Assembly (NCBI GenBank): GCA_914767885.1
Contig: CAJZBQ010000009.1
Span: forward strand, 310,001-374,000
DNA length: 64,000 nt
From: Blepharisma stoltei
Taxonomy: Eukaryota > Ciliophora > Heterotrichea > Heterotrichida > Blepharismidae
Direction of reading: 5' to 3'
Shown here: positions 61,627-64,000 of the stretch, piece after piece
Layout: each line of letters begins with the position of its first letter
How positions within the stretch are numbered: the first letter of the stretch is position 1
The notes under the pieces: generated by a model
What the model saw: only the letters and a program-made list of their open reading frames with translations
What the model was told of the DNA's origin: nothing
Databases searched by the model: none
Translations under genes and position numbers: made by a program

Positions 61627-64000
61627 ATGAAGCAAGGACACAAAATTTCAATAAAACTTTTTCCTTATGATGATGCTTATGAGTCTATAACCTGTGGCTT
61701 AAAATGTGAGCTCTGTAAAAAGTCATTTAAACGAAAATTTTCTTATGAAAGGCATATTCGTGTAGTCCACTTAAATCAAAGACCTTATGAGTGTTCCTGC
61801 TCCAAGTCGTTTGCAACAAAAGAACAAATAAATAGACATATTATTAGTAAGCATACAAATGATAAGCCTTTTTCATGTGAAAAGGGATGTGAAAAATCTT
61901 TTACTTCAAAAAACGCAAGACTATATCATTATAAAATGTATCATGAAAATCAGAAGTTTAAATGCATTACATTACAATAATGTCTGTGTTTTAAGGTGCC
62001 CAGTGCCACTCTTTAAATAGGGATTTAGCCTGATTAGTGATATCATGGGCCATTCTCTCACTTAAAATGGTGCACTATATGGGCAGATTTTCTAAAACAA
62101 TGTCGTCTCCAGCCAAATTCGTACTTCTCACCCGGTGTGTTGCTGTCATACTCATCAAACTTAGCTCCAGCACATGTTCCGCCTAAGGGTCATCCTCCTA
62201 GGATGTGCAAACTCCCCCCCCCTCCGTGAGCGAACAAAACAATTTTGTTCACTCACGGAGGGGGGTTAATTTGTTTTTTTTTAAAAAATTTATATAAAAA
62301 ATTTTTTTTTTTTCGAAATTTAAAATAATCCTAATTCGCAAAAAATTTGAAAGCAAATATTAATTTAATTTATAAAATTTATGTTTTAAAATGCAATTTG
62401 TTCAAAATTAAACAGAATTAGCTCTAGATTTCATTATATTAATTATCATTTATATATCAAAATTTTTTTCCATAAAACATTTTTGTTCACTTACGGAGGG
62501 TGGGTTTTTTGGGCAAAAAACAGCGATCTTTCTAATGGTTTTGTTCACTCACGGAAGGGGGGAGTAAGTGGTAAAAACCCAAGTCTCTGGATGCACTGAG
62601 GAGTATCTTTGGTTATCCCAAAAGTTAAACCGCTATTGCTGTGCAGAAGTTCTCAAGGCAAAACTAAACCCCATTTTATTCATCCAGAAGTTTAAATGCA
62701 ATTTCTTAGGCTGTGGAAGAGAGTTTTCTGCATTAAAGCATTTAAGAAACCACTCACTCCCCCCCTTTAAATTGGCACTAAAAATTTTGTTCCATTTAAA
62801 GGGGGGTTATTTTTTTTTTTTAAAAAAAATATCAATATAAGTAAAATTTTGAAATTTTATAAAGAATTCCTATTGAATTTATATCAAAACTATCCAAATA
62901 AAAAATATCATTTTTATCAAAAAATTTTTTTAAAAATTTTTAAAAAAAAAAATTAATTTTGTTTTAAAATTTACCAATTAAGGATAATAAATTTATTTAA
63001 ATAAGATGCTCTTTATACTTTTTTCTTTAAAAAAGAGCAAGATATAAATAAATTTTTAATTTTAGTTAAGAAGAAACATTTAACTTACATCAAAACTTTT
63101 TAGATAAAAATTATATATAATTTTTATTATAAAATTAAATTTTGTTCCAATTTAAAGGGGGTTAATTTACCAAAAAAGTGGAAATTTTACCGATATTTTG
63201 TTCCAATTTAAAGGGGGGGAGTCAGAAAAATCACATCAAGAAACATTGCAAACGCTTACTGAAAAGCTAACTGACTCCCCCTCTTTAAATTGGAACAAAA
63301 AATCCTGTTCCAATTTAAAGGGACTAATTATTTTGTTTAAAAAAGAATTTTGATTTTTTCTCTTTTAAAATTTTTAAATCTTAAAAAATATAAATTGACT
63401 GCAAAGCTTACTCCCCTTTCCTCCATGAGCGAATAAAAAGGGGGGCTATTTTTTCTTAAATTTATATAGCGAATTCTATTAGATGGCGCATTGCGCGCCA
63501 TCTATAGGAAGGCGCTATATATAAATTTTATAGTAAGTTTTTTTTTTCGAAATTTAAAAAAATCCATATTCGAAATAATCTTAAAGCAAAGATTAATTTA
63601 ATTCGTAAAATTTATGTCTTAAAAAGCAAACTGTTAAAATTAAACATAATTAGCTAGAGATTTCATTATATTAATTTATTATCTTATATATCGAAATAAT
63701 TTTTTTAAAACAATTTTTTGCTCGCTCATGGAGAAAGGCTCTTCAAAAATTAGGGATTTTACGATGGCTTAGCTCGCTCATGGAGGGTGGAGTTAGAATT
63801 TTAATTCATTTTTATGGAAAATTAAATAAAAAAATTAATTTGATTCAGAGGTAAAAATGTTTAAATAAAATTCTAATTGCACTTTTTCTATGAAATTAGG
63901 TCAAAGCTAATTTTATAATAATTAGTATTTTCATCTTAATTTTTTTTAAAGAAATATAAATTAGCATAATACTTTATTTATAAAAAAATTAATCTATTTA
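61627..64000 (+). CDS. C2H2 zinc-finger protein (3' end outside window)
   Basis: ATG at 61627 (MKQGHKISIKLFPYDD). Fingers: CELCKKSFKRKFSYERHIRVVH, YECSCSKSFATKEQINRHI..H, FSCEKGCEKSFTSKNARLYHYKMYH, and after a SINE is removed KFKCNFLGCGREFSALKHLRNH. A family B MITE follows at HS|EKSHQETLQTLTEKLT, and another family B element begins at 63275 and leaves the window. TFIIIA-like spacing; a DNA or RNA binder. Confidence 0.85.
61967..62684 (-). mobile_element. SINE-like retroelement (IES) containing a MITE
   Basis: CAGAAGTTTAAATGCA at 61951-61966 and 62685-62700, a perfect 16-bp duplicate containing TA. Left tail TTACATTACAATAATG. A family A MITE at 62212-62567 lies inside. Collapse gives ENQKFKCNFLGCGREF. 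Confidence 0.92.
62212..62567 (-). mobile_element. Family A MITE nested in the SINE, 356 bp
   Basis: CTCCCCCC...GGGGGGAG; right flank TAA, left flank AAA (one base off). Full-length family A, reversed relative to 3818. Confidence 0.9.
62757..63224. mobile_element. Family B MITE (IES), TSD TCA, 468 bp
   Basis: TCA at 62754-62756 and 63222-63224. Left end is a hairpin (CCCCTTTAAATTGGCAC with GTTCCATTTAAAGGGG), right end carries two spaced copies of GTTCCAATTTAAAGGG. Excision gives RNHSEKSHQETL. Confidence 0.92.
63411..63795 (-). mobile_element. Family A MITE nested in family B, TSD TTA
   Basis: TTA at 63408-63410 and 63793-63795; ends CTCCCCTTTCCTCCATGAGC and GCTCATGGAGGGTGGAG. Confidence 0.9.
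63467..63519. mobile_element. Miniature hairpin element nested in family A
   Basis: About 53 bp interrupting the TTTATATATAAATTTTATAG stretch of family A: TATAGCG...AGATGGCGCATTGCGCGCCATCT...CGCTATA. It carries the GATGGCGC palindrome of family H. Confidence 0.7.

Larger units (their letters stand above)
63275..64000. mobile_element. Family B MITE (IES), right end outside window
   Basis: TGA at 63272-63274 followed by CTCCCCCTCTTTAAATTGG. Sequence after the nested A element (AAATTCTAATTGCACTTTTT) resumes a block seen in the B copy at 5612-5951 (ATTCTACTTGCACTTTTC), showing one B element split by the A element. Confidence 0.88.

Noticed and set aside
1-64000. Numerous in-frame TGA codons as evidence of widespread pseudogenes
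   Set aside because: They fall at conserved tryptophan positions in many families (kinases, CDC50, OSCA). Reassignment of TGA to Trp explains all of them.

Overview
This window reads as germline (micronuclear) DNA of a heterotrich ciliate, most likely Blepharisma. In gene after gene TGA must be read as tryptophan (for example the TGA inside FGQVWRV of the Aurora-like kinase, and inside NEERD-type conserved blocks), while TAA and TAG still stop. Introns are tiny: 15 nt (GTAACTTATAATTAG at 10301-10315 and six others) or 16 nt. The genes are cut by DNA that must be removed before the conserved reading frame is restored. That is the signature of internal eliminated sequences (IESs), which are excised when the somatic nucleus forms. 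The species call is inference; the code, introns and insertions are seen directly.

Layout. 1-7361 (-): a P4-ATPase/guanylyl cyclase fusion. 7721-10489: Aurora-like kinase with a coiled-coil tail. 10760-12697: arrestin-like protein. 13065-14561: NDR/AGC kinase. 15000-15632: START protein. 15823-16774: coiled coil. 16809-18160 (-): CFAP299. 18629-20827: NEK kinase. 20960-23669: OSCA/TMEM63-like channel. 24373-26270 (-): CDC50, the P4-ATPase partner subunit. 27368-28991: KE-rich protein. 29160-29930: AMPK beta. 30115-30907: SAM-domain pseudogene. 31247-35183 (-): two coiled-coil genes. 36733-42364: a tandem duplication of an FG/BTB gene plus TAF9, with a LINE remnant between the copies. 42383-44325 (-): a small membrane protein, a steroid-5-alpha-reductase-like enzyme and COMMD4. 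44683-45804: RCK/MAK kinase. 46646-49105: zinc-ribbon-like and coiled-coil genes. 49486-54545: a long acidic/coiled protein. 54850-57391: ENTH/epsin. 57933-58935 (-): PACRG. 59250-60922: a Trp-rich small protein, an NMNAT-like nucleotidyltransferase and an unknown gene. 61627-end: C2H2 zinc finger. Several genes (CFAP299, PACRG, MAK-like, NEK, probably Aurora) belong to cilium and basal-body biology.

Eliminated DNA falls into five classes. (1) MITEs of about 260-470 bp with CTCCC...GGGAG ends and 3-bp TNA target duplications (families A and B). (2) SINE-like retroelements of about 170-600 bp with short-repeat 3' tails, 5' truncation and 10-17 bp target duplications; in every gene hit, removing the element plus one duplicate restores the frame. 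(3) Compound-hairpin elements bounded by TA, many sharing the motif GATGGCGC. (4) Short IESs of about 70-150 bp with short TA-containing direct repeats. (5) One 922-bp C/G-rich element with 15-bp inverted ends and a 6-bp duplication lacking TA. Elements nest up to three deep at 63275-64000. The duplicated FG/BTB gene is a built-in control: copy 1 carries three insertions and copy 2 carries none, so three excision junctions can be read directly.
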